64,000 bases of DNA, from the NCBI RefSeq assembly GCF_038024065.1, contig NZ_CP150667.1, positions 1,681,501 through 1,745,500 of the forward strand. The letters are read 5' to 3'. This document shows, piece by piece, positions 55,541-62,944 of the stretch (positions are counted from its first letter, which is position 1; every line of letters begins with the position of its first letter). The notes below the pieces were generated by a model. It made no database searches and was not told where the DNA came from. It was given only the letters and a program-made list of their open reading frames with translations. The DNA is from Polaribacter sejongensis. Lineage in GTDB: Bacteria > Bacteroidota > Bacteroidia > Flavobacteriales > Flavobacteriaceae. The position numbers and the translations under genes were made by a program.

Positions 55541-56056
55541 TTATTTTTCAGATAAAGTCTTAAGAATACCTGAAATTGTTTGTCCACCAGATTGTAATGC
55601 TGAAATAACATTTTTAGCTGGAGACTGTAATAATCCAATGATTTCACCAATAAGCTCTTCTCTAGATTTAATATCTACTAAAGCATCTAATTGATCATCA
55701 CCAATGTAAACAGATTCTTCTGCAAATGCTCCTTTTAACAAAGGAATAGTGCCTTTCTTTCTGAATTCTTTGATTAATTTAGCTGGAGCATTAGCTGCTT
55801 CAGAAATCATCATTGATGTATTACCTTTTAATACTGTTGGTAAGTCTCCAAATTCTTTATCTGAAGCTTCCATTGCTTTTGCAAGTAATGTGTTTTTAAC
55901 AACTGATAACTGAATCCCTGCTTTAAAACAAGCTCTACGTAAATTAGAGGTAGTTTGTGCATTTAACCCAGAAATATCTGCTAAATATAACGTATTTGTA
56001 TCTGCTAATACTGCTGTTAAATCTTGTATTACTTGTGATTTCTCTTCTCTAGTCAT
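55541..56056 (-). CDS. rplJ: 50S ribosomal protein L10
   Basis: The protein anchors the L7/L12 stalk to 23S rRNA. MTREEKSQVIQDLTAVLADT and LRRACFKAGIQLSVVKNTLLAKAM match the family, and the C-terminal helix binds L7/L12. In many bacteria L10 with L7/L12 represses its own mRNA leader; no such leader structure is evident in the 20-base gap after rplA. Confidence 0.98.
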   Translation of the reverse strand: MTREEKSQVIQDLTAVLADTNTLYLADISGLNAQTTSNLRRACFKAGIQLSVVKNTLLAKAMEASDKEFGDLPTVLKGNTSMMISEAANAPAKLIKEFRKKGTIPLLKGAFAEESVYIGDDQLDALVDIKSREELIGEIIGLLQSPAKNVISALQSGGQTISGILKTLSEK

Positions 56057-56075
56057 AATTATAAGTTTTAACGTA

Positions 56076-56765
56076 TTAAACAGCTTTCACCTCAACAGCA
56101 ATACTAGGACTCATAGTACTAGACATAAAAACGCTTTTTACATACGTTCCTTTTGCAGTTGTTGGTTTCAATTTAATAATAGTTTGTATTAATTCGTTTG
56201 CATTTTCCTCAATTTTCTTTGCATCAAAAGATACTTTTCCAATTGCAGCATGAACGATACCAGTTTTATCAACTTTAAAATCGATTTTACCAGCTTTTAC
56301 ATCTGTAACAGCTTTTGCAACATCCATTGTTACTGTACCAGTCTTTGGGTTTGGCATTAAACCTCTAGGACCTAAAATTCTTCCTAAAGGACCTAATTTC
56401 CCCATTACACTTGGCATGGTAATAATTACGTCTACATCTGTCCAACCTCCTTTAATTTTCTGAAGGTATTCATCTAATCCAACATAATCTGCACCTGCTG
56501 CTGTAGCTTCTGCTTCTTTATCTGGAGTTACTAATGCTAAAACTTTTACATCTTTTCCTGTTCCGTGAGGTAATGTTACTACACCACGAACCATTTGATT
56601 AGCTTTACGAGGATCAACTCCTAAACGTATTGCTAAATCTACTGATGCATCAAACTTTACATTAGTAATGTCTTTGACTAGCGCTGAAGCCGCTGCTAAA
56701 TCATAAGATTTAGAGCTGTCTAACTTTGCGTGAGCTTCTTTTTGCTTTTTTGTTAATTTTGCCAT
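56076..56765 (-). CDS. rplA: 50S ribosomal protein L1
   Basis: Forms the L1 stalk that helps release the E-site tRNA. The signature [21 protein letters not shown] is present at about residues 125-145 (here cited as [14 protein letters not shown]). The length of 229 is normal. It is 20 bases downstream of rplK, as in most bacteria, where L1 can repress both. Confidence 0.98.
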   Translation of the reverse strand: MAKLTKKQKEAHAKLDSSKSYDLAAASALVKDITNVKFDASVDLAIRLGVDPRKANQMVRGVVTLPHGTGKDVKVLALVTPDKEAEATAAGADYVGLDEYLQKIKGGWTDVDVIITMPSVMGKLGPLGRILGPRGLMPNPKTGTVTMDVAKAVTDVKAGKIDFKVDKTGIVHAAIGKVSFDAKKIEENANELIQTIIKLKPTTAKGTYVKSVFMSSTMSPSIAVEVKAV

Positions 56766-56785
56766 TTTACTACTTTTTATAAAGT

Positions 56786-57223
56786 TTATGCTGGTGCATT
56801 ACCTTTTACTGTTAATCCCATAGAACGAGCCGTACCTGCAATCATTCGCATTGCTGAAGAAATTTCAAAGGCATTTAAATCTACCATTTTGTCTTCTGCA
56901 ATAATTTGAATTTGATCCCAAGTAACTGATGCTACTTTCTTTCTGTTTGGTTCTCCTGAACCTTTTTTAATTTTGGCTGCTTCTAGTAACTGAACTGCTG
57001 CAGGAGGAGTCTTAACAAGAAAATCGAATGATTTATCTTTAAAAACAGTAATAACAACAGGTAAAACTTTACCTTGTTTGTCTTGCGTTCTTGCATTAAA
57101 CTGTTTACAGAACTCCATAATGTTAACACCAGCAGCTCCTAAAGCAGGTCCAACCGGCGGCGATGGATTCGCTGCGCCTCCCTTTACTTGTAACTTAACT
57201 ACTTTACTAACTTCTTTTGCCAT
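56786..57223 (-). CDS. rplK: 50S ribosomal protein L11
   Basis: Binds the GTPase-associated region of 23S rRNA. Pro-rich N-terminus ([21 protein letters not shown]) and C-terminal RNA-binding part ([12 protein letters not shown]) are typical, as is the length of 145. It follows nusG by 76 bases, a gap large enough for an L1-binding leader, though none is obvious. Confidence 0.98.
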   Translation of the reverse strand: MAKEVSKVVKLQVKGGAANPSPPVGPALGAAGVNIMEFCKQFNARTQDKQGKVLPVVITVFKDKSFDFLVKTPPAAVQLLEAAKIKKGSGEPNRKKVASVTWDQIQIIAEDKMVDLNAFEISSAMRMIAGTARSMGLTVKGNAPA

Positions 57224-57299
57224 TTTAAAAATGTTTAATGATTTATTTTAAGTTGGAAGCCAAAAAATAAATCGATATCAATATATATTTGTGTAACAA

Positions 57300-57851
57300 T
57301 TATATTTTTTCTACTTGCATATAACTTAATTCTAATGGTGTTTTTCTTCCGAATATTTTCACCATTACCTCAAGCTTACGCTTTTCTTCATTCACTTTCT
57401 CTATAGTTCCGTCAAATCCATTAAAAGGACCATCTACAACTTTTACAGTTTCACCGATATTAAAAGGAATTGCAATATTTTCATCTTGTATTGATAGTTC
57501 ATCAACTTTACCTAACATTCTGTTAACTTCAGATTTACGCATAGGAACCGGCTCACCACCTTTAACTTCTCCTAAAAACCCAATAACACCTGTTATACCT
57601 TTAATTACGTGAGGAACTTCTCCAGATAGATTCGCTTCAACCATAATGTAACCAGGGAAATAAACTCTTTCTCTGTTTACTTTTTTTCCATTTCTAATCT
57701 GAATAACTTTTTCAGTTGGTACAATTACCTGACTAACATAATCTGATAATCCTACTCTAGAAATTTCTGTTTCTATGTAAGCTTTTACTTTATTTTCTTG
57801 TCCTCCAATGGCTCTAACAACATACCACTTCATTACTGAATCAGCTGCCAT
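57300..57851 (-). CDS. nusG: Transcription termination/antitermination protein NusG
   Basis: Couples RNA polymerase with ribosomes and Rho. It has the NGN domain (KWYVVRAIGGQENKVKAYIE) and the C-terminal KOW domain (IGETVKVVDGPFNGFDGTIEKVNEEKRKLEV, cited from about residue 127). Length 183 is normal. It begins two bases after the secE stop. Confidence 0.97.
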   Translation of the reverse strand: MAADSVMKWYVVRAIGGQENKVKAYIETEISRVGLSDYVSQVIVPTEKVIQIRNGKKVNRERVYFPGYIMVEANLSGEVPHVIKGITGVIGFLGEVKGGEPVPMRKSEVNRMLGKVDELSIQDENIAIPFNIGETVKVVDGPFNGFDGTIEKVNEEKRKLEVMVKIFGRKTPLELSYMQVEKI

Positions 57852-57853
57852 AA

Positions 57854-58051
57854 TTAGTTAGATTTAAACATTCCAAAAAAGTTATCTAATCCTGTTTGAA
57901 AAACATAATCTATACCAGCTACAGCTAAAGCAAATACAATCGTAAAAACAGCAACAGTTACTGTAGTTTTTTGAGCTTCTTCTTTAGTTACCCACGTCAT
58001 GTGATTGCTTAATTCGTCAAAAGAATCTTTGATGTATTGTATAAAGTTCAT
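57854..58051 (-). CDS. secE: Preprotein translocase subunit SecE
   Basis: A small single-span subunit of the SecYEG channel. The cytoplasmic amphipathic helix (SFDELSNHMTWVTKEEAQKTT) precedes one membrane helix (VAVFTIVFALAVAGIDYVF). The reading frame is open seven codons further upstream, but MNFIQYIKDSFDEL matches the family start, giving 65 residues. The longer start would nearly abut tRNA-Trp. Confidence 0.95.
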   Translation of the reverse strand: MNFIQYIKDSFDELSNHMTWVTKEEAQKTTVTVAVFTIVFALAVAGIDYVFQTGLDNFFGMFKSN

Positions 58052-58069
58052 TTTTCTTATTTTTAATTG

Positions 58070-58141
58070 CACGGGCGGAGAGATTCGAACTCCCGACAGC
58101 TGGTTTTGGAGACCAGTGCTCTACCGCTGAACTACGCCCGT
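58070..58141 (-). tRNA. tRNA-Trp(CCA)
   Basis: Acceptor ACGGGCG pairs with CGCCCGT, anticodon loop CTCCAAA, T arm GTTCGAATC. CCA is not encoded. It lies between tuf and secE, a conserved position. Confidence 0.95.
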
Positions 58142-58163
58142 ATTTTAATTCAATATTAAAGGC

Positions 58164-58182
58164 GTTCCGTTAAAAACGGAAC
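58164..58182 (-). terminator. Hairpin between tuf and tRNA-Trp
   Basis: GTTCCGTT and AACGGAAC form an 8-bp stem about 35 bases after the tuf stop. The following T content is modest, so it may be a partial terminator or a processing site rather than a full stop. Confidence 0.4.
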
Positions 58183-58216
58183 ACCCTTAGAATTTATTTA
58201 TTAAAACTAATAAATC

Positions 58217-59404
58217 TTAGTCTAATAATTCAGTAACCTGACCTGCTCCTACAGTTCTACCACCCTCACGGATTGCAAAACGTAAACCAATATTTAATGC
58301 AATTGGTTGGATTAAATCTACTGTAATAGTTAAGTTATCTCCTGGCATAACCATTTCAACACCATCAGGTAAATTAATTGTACCTGTAACATCTGTAGTT
58401 CTTACATAGAACTGAGGACGATAGTTGTTATGGAATGGAGTATGACGTCCACCTTCTTCTTTTTTAAGAACATAAACTTCTGCCTTAAATTTACCATGAG
58501 GAGTTACAGAACCTGGCTTACAGATTACCATTCCTCTTTTTATATCTTCTTTTGCAATACCTCTTAATAAGATACCTGCATTATCTCCAGCCTCACCTCT
58601 ATCTAAGATTTGACGGAACATTTCAATACCAGTAATAGTAGAAGTCATTTTCTCAGCTCCCATACCAATAATATCTACAACATCTCCTGTATTAGCAATA
58701 CCAGTCTCAATACGACCAGTTGCAACAGTACCACGTCCAGTAATAGAGAATACATCCTCAACTGGCATTAAGAAATCTTTATCAACTTCTCTTAAAGGCT
58801 CTTCAATCCAAGCATCAACTGCTTCCATTAATTCTAAAACAGTATCAACCCATTTTTGCTCACCGTTAAGTGCACCTAATGCAGATCCAGCAATTACTGG
58901 TCCATTATCACCATCATATTCATAGAAAGAAAGTAATTCTCTTACTTCCATATCTACTAATTCGATTAATTCTTCATCATCAACCATATCCACTTTATTC
59001 ATGAATACAACCATACGAGGAATACCAACCTGACGACCTAATAAGATATGCTCTCTAGTTTGAGGCATTGGTCCATCCGTCGCAGCAACAACTAAAATAG
59101 CACCATCCATTTGAGCAGCACCAGTTACCATGTTCTTTACGTAATCCGCGTGACCTGGACAGTCAACGTGCGCGTAGTGACGATTAGCTGTTTGATACTC
59201 TACGTGAGAAGTGTTAATTGTAATACCTCTTTCTTTTTCTTCTGGTGCATTATCAATCTGATCGAAAGATTTTGCTTCAGAAAATCCTGCATCAGCTAAT
59301 ACTTTAGTAATAGCAGCAGTTAAAGTTGTTTTACCGTGATCTACGTGTCCAATAGTACCTATGTTAAGGTGTGGTTTTGAACGATCGAAAGTTGCCTTTG
59401 CCAT
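58217..59404 (-). CDS. tuf: Elongation factor Tu
   Basis: Delivers aminoacyl-tRNA to the ribosome. GTPase motifs are complete: [15 protein letters not shown] (P-loop), [34 protein letters not shown] and [12 protein letters not shown] G5. Length 395 is standard. It follows four tRNA genes and precedes tRNA-Trp and secE, the classical arrangement. Confidence 0.99.
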   Translation of the reverse strand: MAKATFDRSKPHLNIGTIGHVDHGKTTLTAAITKVLADAGFSEAKSFDQIDNAPEEKERGITINTSHVEYQTANRHYAHVDCPGHADYVKNMVTGAAQMDGAILVVAATDGPMPQTREHILLGRQVGIPRMVVFMNKVDMVDDEELIELVDMEVRELLSFYEYDGDNGPVIAGSALGALNGEQKWVDTVLELMEAVDAWIEEPLREVDKDFLMPVEDVFSITGRGTVATGRIETGIANTGDVVDIIGMGAEKMTSTITGIEMFRQILDRGEAGDNAGILLRGIAKEDIKRGMVICKPGSVTPHGKFKAEVYVLKKEEGGRHTPFHNNYRPQFYVRTTDVTGTINLPDGVEMVMPGDNLTITVDLIQPIALNIGLRFAIREGGRTVGAGQVTELLD

Positions 59405-59465
59405 GTTTATTAATTTTAATTCTTAGTTTAAATATATATAATGTGTAAAAAATACCCTTTAAATG

Positions 59466-59538
59466 AGCCAGCGATGAGATTTGAACTCACGACCTCATCC
59501 CTACCAAGGATGCGCTCTACCAACTGAGCTACACCGGC
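59466..59538 (-). tRNA. tRNA-Thr(GGU)
   Basis: Acceptor GCCGGTG pairs with CGCTGGC (two G-T pairs), anticodon loop TTGGTAG, D arm TAGCTCAGTTGGTAGAGC. CCA is not encoded. Last of the four tRNAs before tuf. Confidence 0.95.
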
Positions 59539-59553
59539 CTGTTGATAATCTTG

Positions 59554-59626
59554 AGCGAAAGACCGGGTTCGAACCGGCGACATTCAGCTTGGAAGGCTGA
59601 CGCTCTACCAACTGAGCTACTTTCGC
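59554..59626 (-). tRNA. tRNA-Gly(UCC)
   Basis: Acceptor GCGAAAG pairs with CTTTCGC, anticodon loop CTTCCAA, T arm GGTTCGAACCC. CCA is not encoded. Confidence 0.95.
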
Positions 59627-59642
59627 GTTAATATGTAAATTG

Positions 59643-59724
59643 TGGGGAGAGCAGGATTCGAACCTGCGAAGACGTAGTCAACGGAGTTACAGTCCGTCCT
59701 CGTTGGCCGCTTGAGTATCTCCCC
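59643..59724 (-). tRNA. tRNA-Tyr(GUA)
   Basis: Acceptor GGGGAGA pairs with TCTCCCC, long class II variable arm, anticodon loop CTGTAAC. This tRNA is a substrate of the Tgt encoded at the other end of the window. CCA is not encoded. Confidence 0.95.
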
Positions 59725-59777
59725 TTTAATTTACTATTTTAATGAACTTAACTGCTTTCGCAATTTTATTGTTTTTG

Positions 59778-59851
59778 AGCCGATGGAGGGACTCGAACCC
59801 ACGACCTGCTGATTACAAATCAGCTGCTCTAGCCAGCTGAGCTACATCGGC
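59778..59851 (-). tRNA. tRNA-Thr(UGU)
   Basis: Acceptor GCCGATG pairs with CATCGGC on the opposite end, anticodon loop TTTGTAA, D arm TAGCTCAGCTGGCTAGAGC. First gene of the tRNA-tuf transcript. Confidence 0.95.
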
Positions 59852-59866
59852 TTTTGATGCAAAAAA

Positions 59867-59921
59867 CAATCCGCTATTTCTAACGGATTGCAAATGTACG
59901 AAGTTATTTTAGTTTTCAAAA
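59867..59921 (-). promoter_or_regulatory. Promoter of the tRNA-tuf operon with inverted repeat at the start site
   Basis: The minus strand reads TTTTG, an 18-base spacer, then TACATTTG (59891-59898). Directly downstream CAATCCG and CGGATTG (59867-59873, 59884-59890) are inverted repeats followed by TTTTTT. The predicted start site falls inside the first arm, so this may be an operator-like site or a leader structure. Confidence 0.65.
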
Positions 59922-59956
59922 CTTTTTTTAAAGTTTTTTTACTTTTTTTTTCATTT

Positions 59957-60265
59957 TTATGAATTAACAGAGTCTCGAAGCTTTTCTTTAGACCTTTTTA
60001 ACTGTCTTTTTAAATTGTCAACAGCAGCATTAACGCCTTCTTCAAAGGTTTTTGCCTCTCTTTTTATGATTAGCTCACTTCCTGGTATATTTATCTTAAC
60101 TTCTGTAACTTTATTTTCTTTATCGCTAGTGTTGATCACTTTTAAAAAAACTTCTGCGTCAACTATCTTATCGTGAAATTTAGTTAATGATAAAACCTTT
60201 TCATCTACATATGCTATAAGTTCCTTATCTGCATTAAAATTAACTGATTGCGTGAATACTTTCAT
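59957..60265 (-). CDS. hpf: Ribosome hibernation-promoting factor (short HPF/RaiA family)
   Basis: At 102 residues this is the short form, with the single N-terminal beta-alpha-beta-beta-beta-alpha domain (VNFNADKELIAYVDEKVLSL, then IIKREAKTFEEGVNAAVDNLKRQL). It binds the 30S decoding centre and inactivates ribosomes in stationary phase. It is three bases downstream of the Xer-type recombinase gene and shares a transcript with it. Confidence 0.92.
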   Translation of the reverse strand: MKVFTQSVNFNADKELIAYVDEKVLSLTKFHDKIVDAEVFLKVINTSDKENKVTEVKINIPGSELIIKREAKTFEEGVNAAVDNLKRQLKRSKEKLRDSVNS

Positions 60266-60268
60266 ATT

Positions 60269-61162
60269 TTACTGTGTTTTATGACTCTTAGGGTGAGCCT
60301 GGTTATATACTTTTTTAATAACTGCAAGACTATTTTGTGTATAGACTTGCGTTGATGCTAAAGATGAATGCCCTAACAACTCTTTAACTGAATTTATATC
60401 TGCTCCTTCATTTAACAGATGTGTAGCAAAAGAATGCCTTAATATATGAGGGCTTTTTTTCTGCTTTGAAGAGACTTGACTAAAGTAAGTATTAATAATT
60501 CTGTAAACAAGAGTTTCATAAATTTTATTTCCTTTTTCGGTAATAAAAAGCTCATCTAAACCAATTGTAAATTCTTGTTTAAATTTTAAATATTGTTTTA
60601 ACGTTTGAATAACAGTACCTAATAAAGGTACAAAGCGTTCTTTATTTCTTTTCCCCAATACTTTTATCGTTTTATCTGATAAACTAACGTCTCTTTCTTT
60701 TATATTAATTAACTCTGCTCTTCGAATACCTGTAGAATAAAACAATTCGACAATTAATTTGTTTCTAATAGAAGTAAAAGTAACATCTACCTCTTTTTCT
60801 ATTTGATTGATGACCTCATTAATTTCTTTTGATGTAAAAGGCACCTGAACTCTTTTTTCTGTTTTTAAGGCTTTATGCTTAGAAAGCGGATTTAATTCTA
60901 TCTGTTTGGTTTTTTGCAAAAATTTATAAAAAGACTTTAAAGAACTTACCTTTCTATTAATGGTTCTATTTGATATTTGAGTATCTACTAAAAAAACAAT
61001 CCAACTTCTAATTTGTGGATAATGCACTTCTAATAAACTTTCTTGATCATACTCTGTCTCTAAAAAGTCTCTAAATGAGGTTAAATCGTTTTTATAAGCA
61101 GTAATAGTATGTACAGAGTATTTTTTCTCAAAAGACAAATATTCTAAAAAAGGATCAATCAA
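60269..61162 (-). CDS. xerC: Tyrosine recombinase of the XerC/XerD family
   Basis: A core SAM-like N-terminal domain (MIDPFLEYLSFEKKYSVHTI) is followed by the catalytic domain with Arg in YSTGIRRAELINI, Lys in KVLGKRNKERFVPL, His-x-x-Arg in PHILRHSFATHLLNEG, His in LLGHSSLASTQVYTQ with the nucleophilic Tyr at its end. Its size (297) and location next to hpf and rpsU in the chromosome core indicate the housekeeping recombinase for chromosome-dimer resolution at dif, not a mobile-element integrase. The C or D assignment is provisional. No dif site is seen here. Confidence 0.85.
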   Translation of the reverse strand: MIDPFLEYLSFEKKYSVHTITAYKNDLTSFRDFLETEYDQESLLEVHYPQIRSWIVFLVDTQISNRTINRKVSSLKSFYKFLQKTKQIELNPLSKHKALKTEKRVQVPFTSKEINEVINQIEKEVDVTFTSIRNKLIVELFYSTGIRRAELINIKERDVSLSDKTIKVLGKRNKERFVPLLGTVIQTLKQYLKFKQEFTIGLDELFITEKGNKIYETLVYRIINTYFSQVSSKQKKSPHILRHSFATHLLNEGADINSVKELLGHSSLASTQVYTQNSLAVIKKVYNQAHPKSHKTQ

Positions 61163-61209
61163 ATTGTTAGCTATTAAGTGTTAGTAAATTTACAAAAAAT
61201 TGAACACAA

Positions 61210-61242
61210 AAAACCCGTATTGAAAATTCAATACGGGTTTTA
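61210..61242 (-). terminator. Terminator or attenuator between rpsU and the xer gene
   Basis: AAACCCGTATTGAA and TTCAATACGGGTTT form a perfect 14-bp stem with flanking A and T runs. It would separate abundant rpsU mRNA from xer-hpf transcription, either fully or in part. Confidence 0.85.
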
Positions 61243-61263
61243 TTTCTTAGAATTAAGTTATTT

Positions 61264-61461
61264 CTAACCTACTTCTTCTTGTGTTCTTAATCTCTGAACG
61301 TAAGAAGCTTTAATTCTTTGAGCTCTGTTTGCTACAGAAGGTTTTGTGAAGTTCTTTCTAGCACGCAAGTTCTTCATCGTTTTTGTACGATCGAATTTTC
61401 TCTTGTAACGCTTTAAAGCTCTATCGATATTCTCTCCTTCTTTAATTGGTATAATTAACAT
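61264..61461 (-). CDS. rpsU: 30S ribosomal protein S21
   Basis: A 65-residue basic protein with the bS21 start MLIIPIKEGENIDRALKRYK and the family's Arg/Lys-rich helices. It lies at the 3' end of 16S rRNA and helps hold the anti-Shine-Dalgarno. In Flavobacteriia the anti-SD is occluded by bS21, bS6 and bS18, which fits the perfect SD seen in front of this gene and suggests autoregulation. It has a complete promoter and is followed by a strong terminator. Confidence 0.95.
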   Translation of the reverse strand: MLIIPIKEGENIDRALKRYKRKFDRTKTMKNLRARKNFTKPSVANRAQRIKASYVQRLRTQEEVG

Positions 61462-61468
61462 AAGTTGG

Positions 61469-61478
61469 CACCTCCCTT
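61469..61478 (-). promoter_or_regulatory. Strong Shine-Dalgarno of rpsU
   Basis: The minus strand reads AAGGGAGGTG, then seven bases, then the ATG. GGAGGTG is a perfect complement to the 16S anti-SD. No other gene start I checked in this window has a comparable match; most are preceded by A-rich sequence. Confidence 0.85.
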
Positions 61479-61536
61479 CATAGTCTCTTTATATTTTAGA
61501 ATAGTATTTAAACTATTATTTTTATTTTTTGGACTG

Positions 61537-61566
61537 CAAATGTAATTACAAATTATGAATTGACAA
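61537..61566 (-). promoter_or_regulatory. Promoter of rpsU
   Basis: The minus strand reads TTG, a 19-base spacer and TACATTTG followed by CAG, giving a leader of about 70 bases. A small AATAGT/ACTATT hairpin lies in the leader (61500-61517). Confidence 0.65.
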
Positions 61567-61600
61567 TTAGTTATTACAATATATTTTAAATAAGCAATAT

Positions 61601-61684
61601 GCGTTAGGGATTGAACGGCTTGTTTGAGCTCTTTTGAGGCACGAAAAAAGCGAGTAGTGAAAGCCCGACCTTTAGGTAACGCCC
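61601..61684. repeat. Dispersed structured repeat, copy B (GCGTTA...TAACGCCC)
   Basis: Begins GCGTTAGGGATTGAACGG and ends GAAAGCCCGACCTTTAGG then TAACGCCC, matching copy A at both ends but with a different middle (GAGCTCTTTTGAGG, AAAAAAGCGAG). It lies in the spacer downstream of the acyl-CoA dehydrogenase. Confidence 0.75.
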
Positions 61685-61753
61685 GTGTTCAGTGTTCAGT
61701 GTATTCAAAAATTAAAATTTTTGAATTGCTACCTACAAGGTTTTAGAAACCTT
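61685..61753. repeat. Mosaic of small palindromes at the 3' end of the acyl-CoA dehydrogenase gene
   Basis: GTGTTCAGTGTTCAGTGTATT is a short tandem motif. ATTCAAAAATTAAAATTTTT onward (61703-61726) is a perfect palindrome with 11-bp arms. AAGGTTTTAGAAACCTT (61737-61753) is a palindrome that overlaps the dehydrogenase stop codon and may end its transcript. Confidence 0.65.
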
Positions 61754-62918
61754 ATGTTGCTGGTTTATATTCTTTCTTATCAATTACAATCTTTGCGATA
61801 ATCTCTTTTAAGATTTCTGAAGTCCCTCCTCCTATTGGTCCTAATCTACTATCTCTTAATAAACGTGCCATCGGGTACTCTTCCATATAACCATAGCCGC
61901 CTAACATTTGTAAAGCATCGTAAATAACTTCATCTGCCATTTTTGTAGAGAGTAATTTAGACATACTTGCTTCTTTTACCACATATTGGCCGTCATTAAG
62001 GCGTTTTGTAATTGAGTAGTTGTATTCTTTACACATATCTACTCTACTTGCCATTTCTGCAATCTTATGTCTTAATACTTGAAACTTATCTAAAGACTTA
62101 CCAAAAGCAATTCGTTCTTGCATATAATTTAAAGCATATTCTAGGGCGAATTCTGCTCTAGCATGTGCATTTACACCCATTACCAATCTTTCTAAAGCAA
62201 AATGCTGCATAATATAAGGAAATCCTTTTCCTTCTTCTCCTAATAAATTTTCTGCAGGAATTTCTACATTATCAAATGCTATTTCTCCAGTATCTGATGC
62301 TTTCCAACCTAACTTATCTAACTTTGTTGCTGTAAGTCCTTTTGAAGCTCTATCTACCACAAAAATGCTAATTCCTTTATACTTATCTGAAGGATCTGTT
62401 TTTGCAGCTACAATTAAATAATCTGAATAAACTCCGTTTGTAATAAAGGTTTTAGAACCGTTTAAAATATATGTATCTCCTTGCTTAATTGCTGTAGAAC
62501 GCATACCTGCAACATCAGACCCACCAAATGGTTCTGTGATACACATACAACCAATCATATCTCCCTCTATACTTGGTGTTAAATATTTATTTTTTATAAA
62601 ATCATCACCTTCTTTAGCTAAGTGTGTCATGGCTAAATATTCGTGCGCCCACATTGCCGCCGCAAAACCACCTGAATTGACTTTCTGCAATTCTTCTAAA
62701 AAGATAACTGTATAAAATAAATCTAAATTTAAGCCTCCGAACTCTTCTGGAGTATTTAAACCGAAATAGCCCATTTCTCCGAATTTCTTCCAAATAAAAC
62801 GTTCTATACTACCTTCTTTTTCCCATTTATCTATATGAGGAATTACTTCTTTTTTCAAAAACTCTTTAAAACTTGCACGGAAAGCTTCGTGCTCTTCAGT
62901 AAAATACATACTGCTCAT
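61752..62918 (-). CDS. Acyl-CoA dehydrogenase
   Basis: An FAD enzyme that introduces the first double bond in fatty acyl-CoA beta-oxidation. It has the three-domain layout, with CMCITEPFGGSDVAGMRSTA (about residues 128-147), GWKASDTGEIAFDNVEIPAENLLGEEG and QMLGGYGYMEEYPMARLLRDSR at the C-terminal domain, then GGGTSEILKEII. Chain-length preference cannot be set; the sequence style is that of long-chain type enzymes. It is 26 bases downstream of the helix-hairpin-helix gene. Confidence 0.93.
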   Translation of the reverse strand: MSSMYFTEEHEAFRASFKEFLKKEVIPHIDKWEKEGSIERFIWKKFGEMGYFGLNTPEEFGGLNLDLFYTVIFLEELQKVNSGGFAAAMWAHEYLAMTHLAKEGDDFIKNKYLTPSIEGDMIGCMCITEPFGGSDVAGMRSTAIKQGDTYILNGSKTFITNGVYSDYLIVAAKTDPSDKYKGISIFVVDRASKGLTATKLDKLGWKASDTGEIAFDNVEIPAENLLGEEGKGFPYIMQHFALERLVMGVNAHARAEFALEYALNYMQERIAFGKSLDKFQVLRHKIAEMASRVDMCKEYNYSITKRLNDGQYVVKEASMSKLLSTKMADEVIYDALQMLGGYGYMEEYPMARLLRDSRLGPIGGGTSEILKEIIAKIVIDKKEYKPAT

Positions 62919-62944
62919 AAGCCAATAAATGTGTTTGTGGTTTG

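Noticed and set aside
60269..61162. Tyrosine recombinase as a sign of a mobile element or phage
   Set aside because: It has Xer-like size and sits between rpsU and hpf in core DNA, with no att-like direct repeats, cargo or phage genes nearby.
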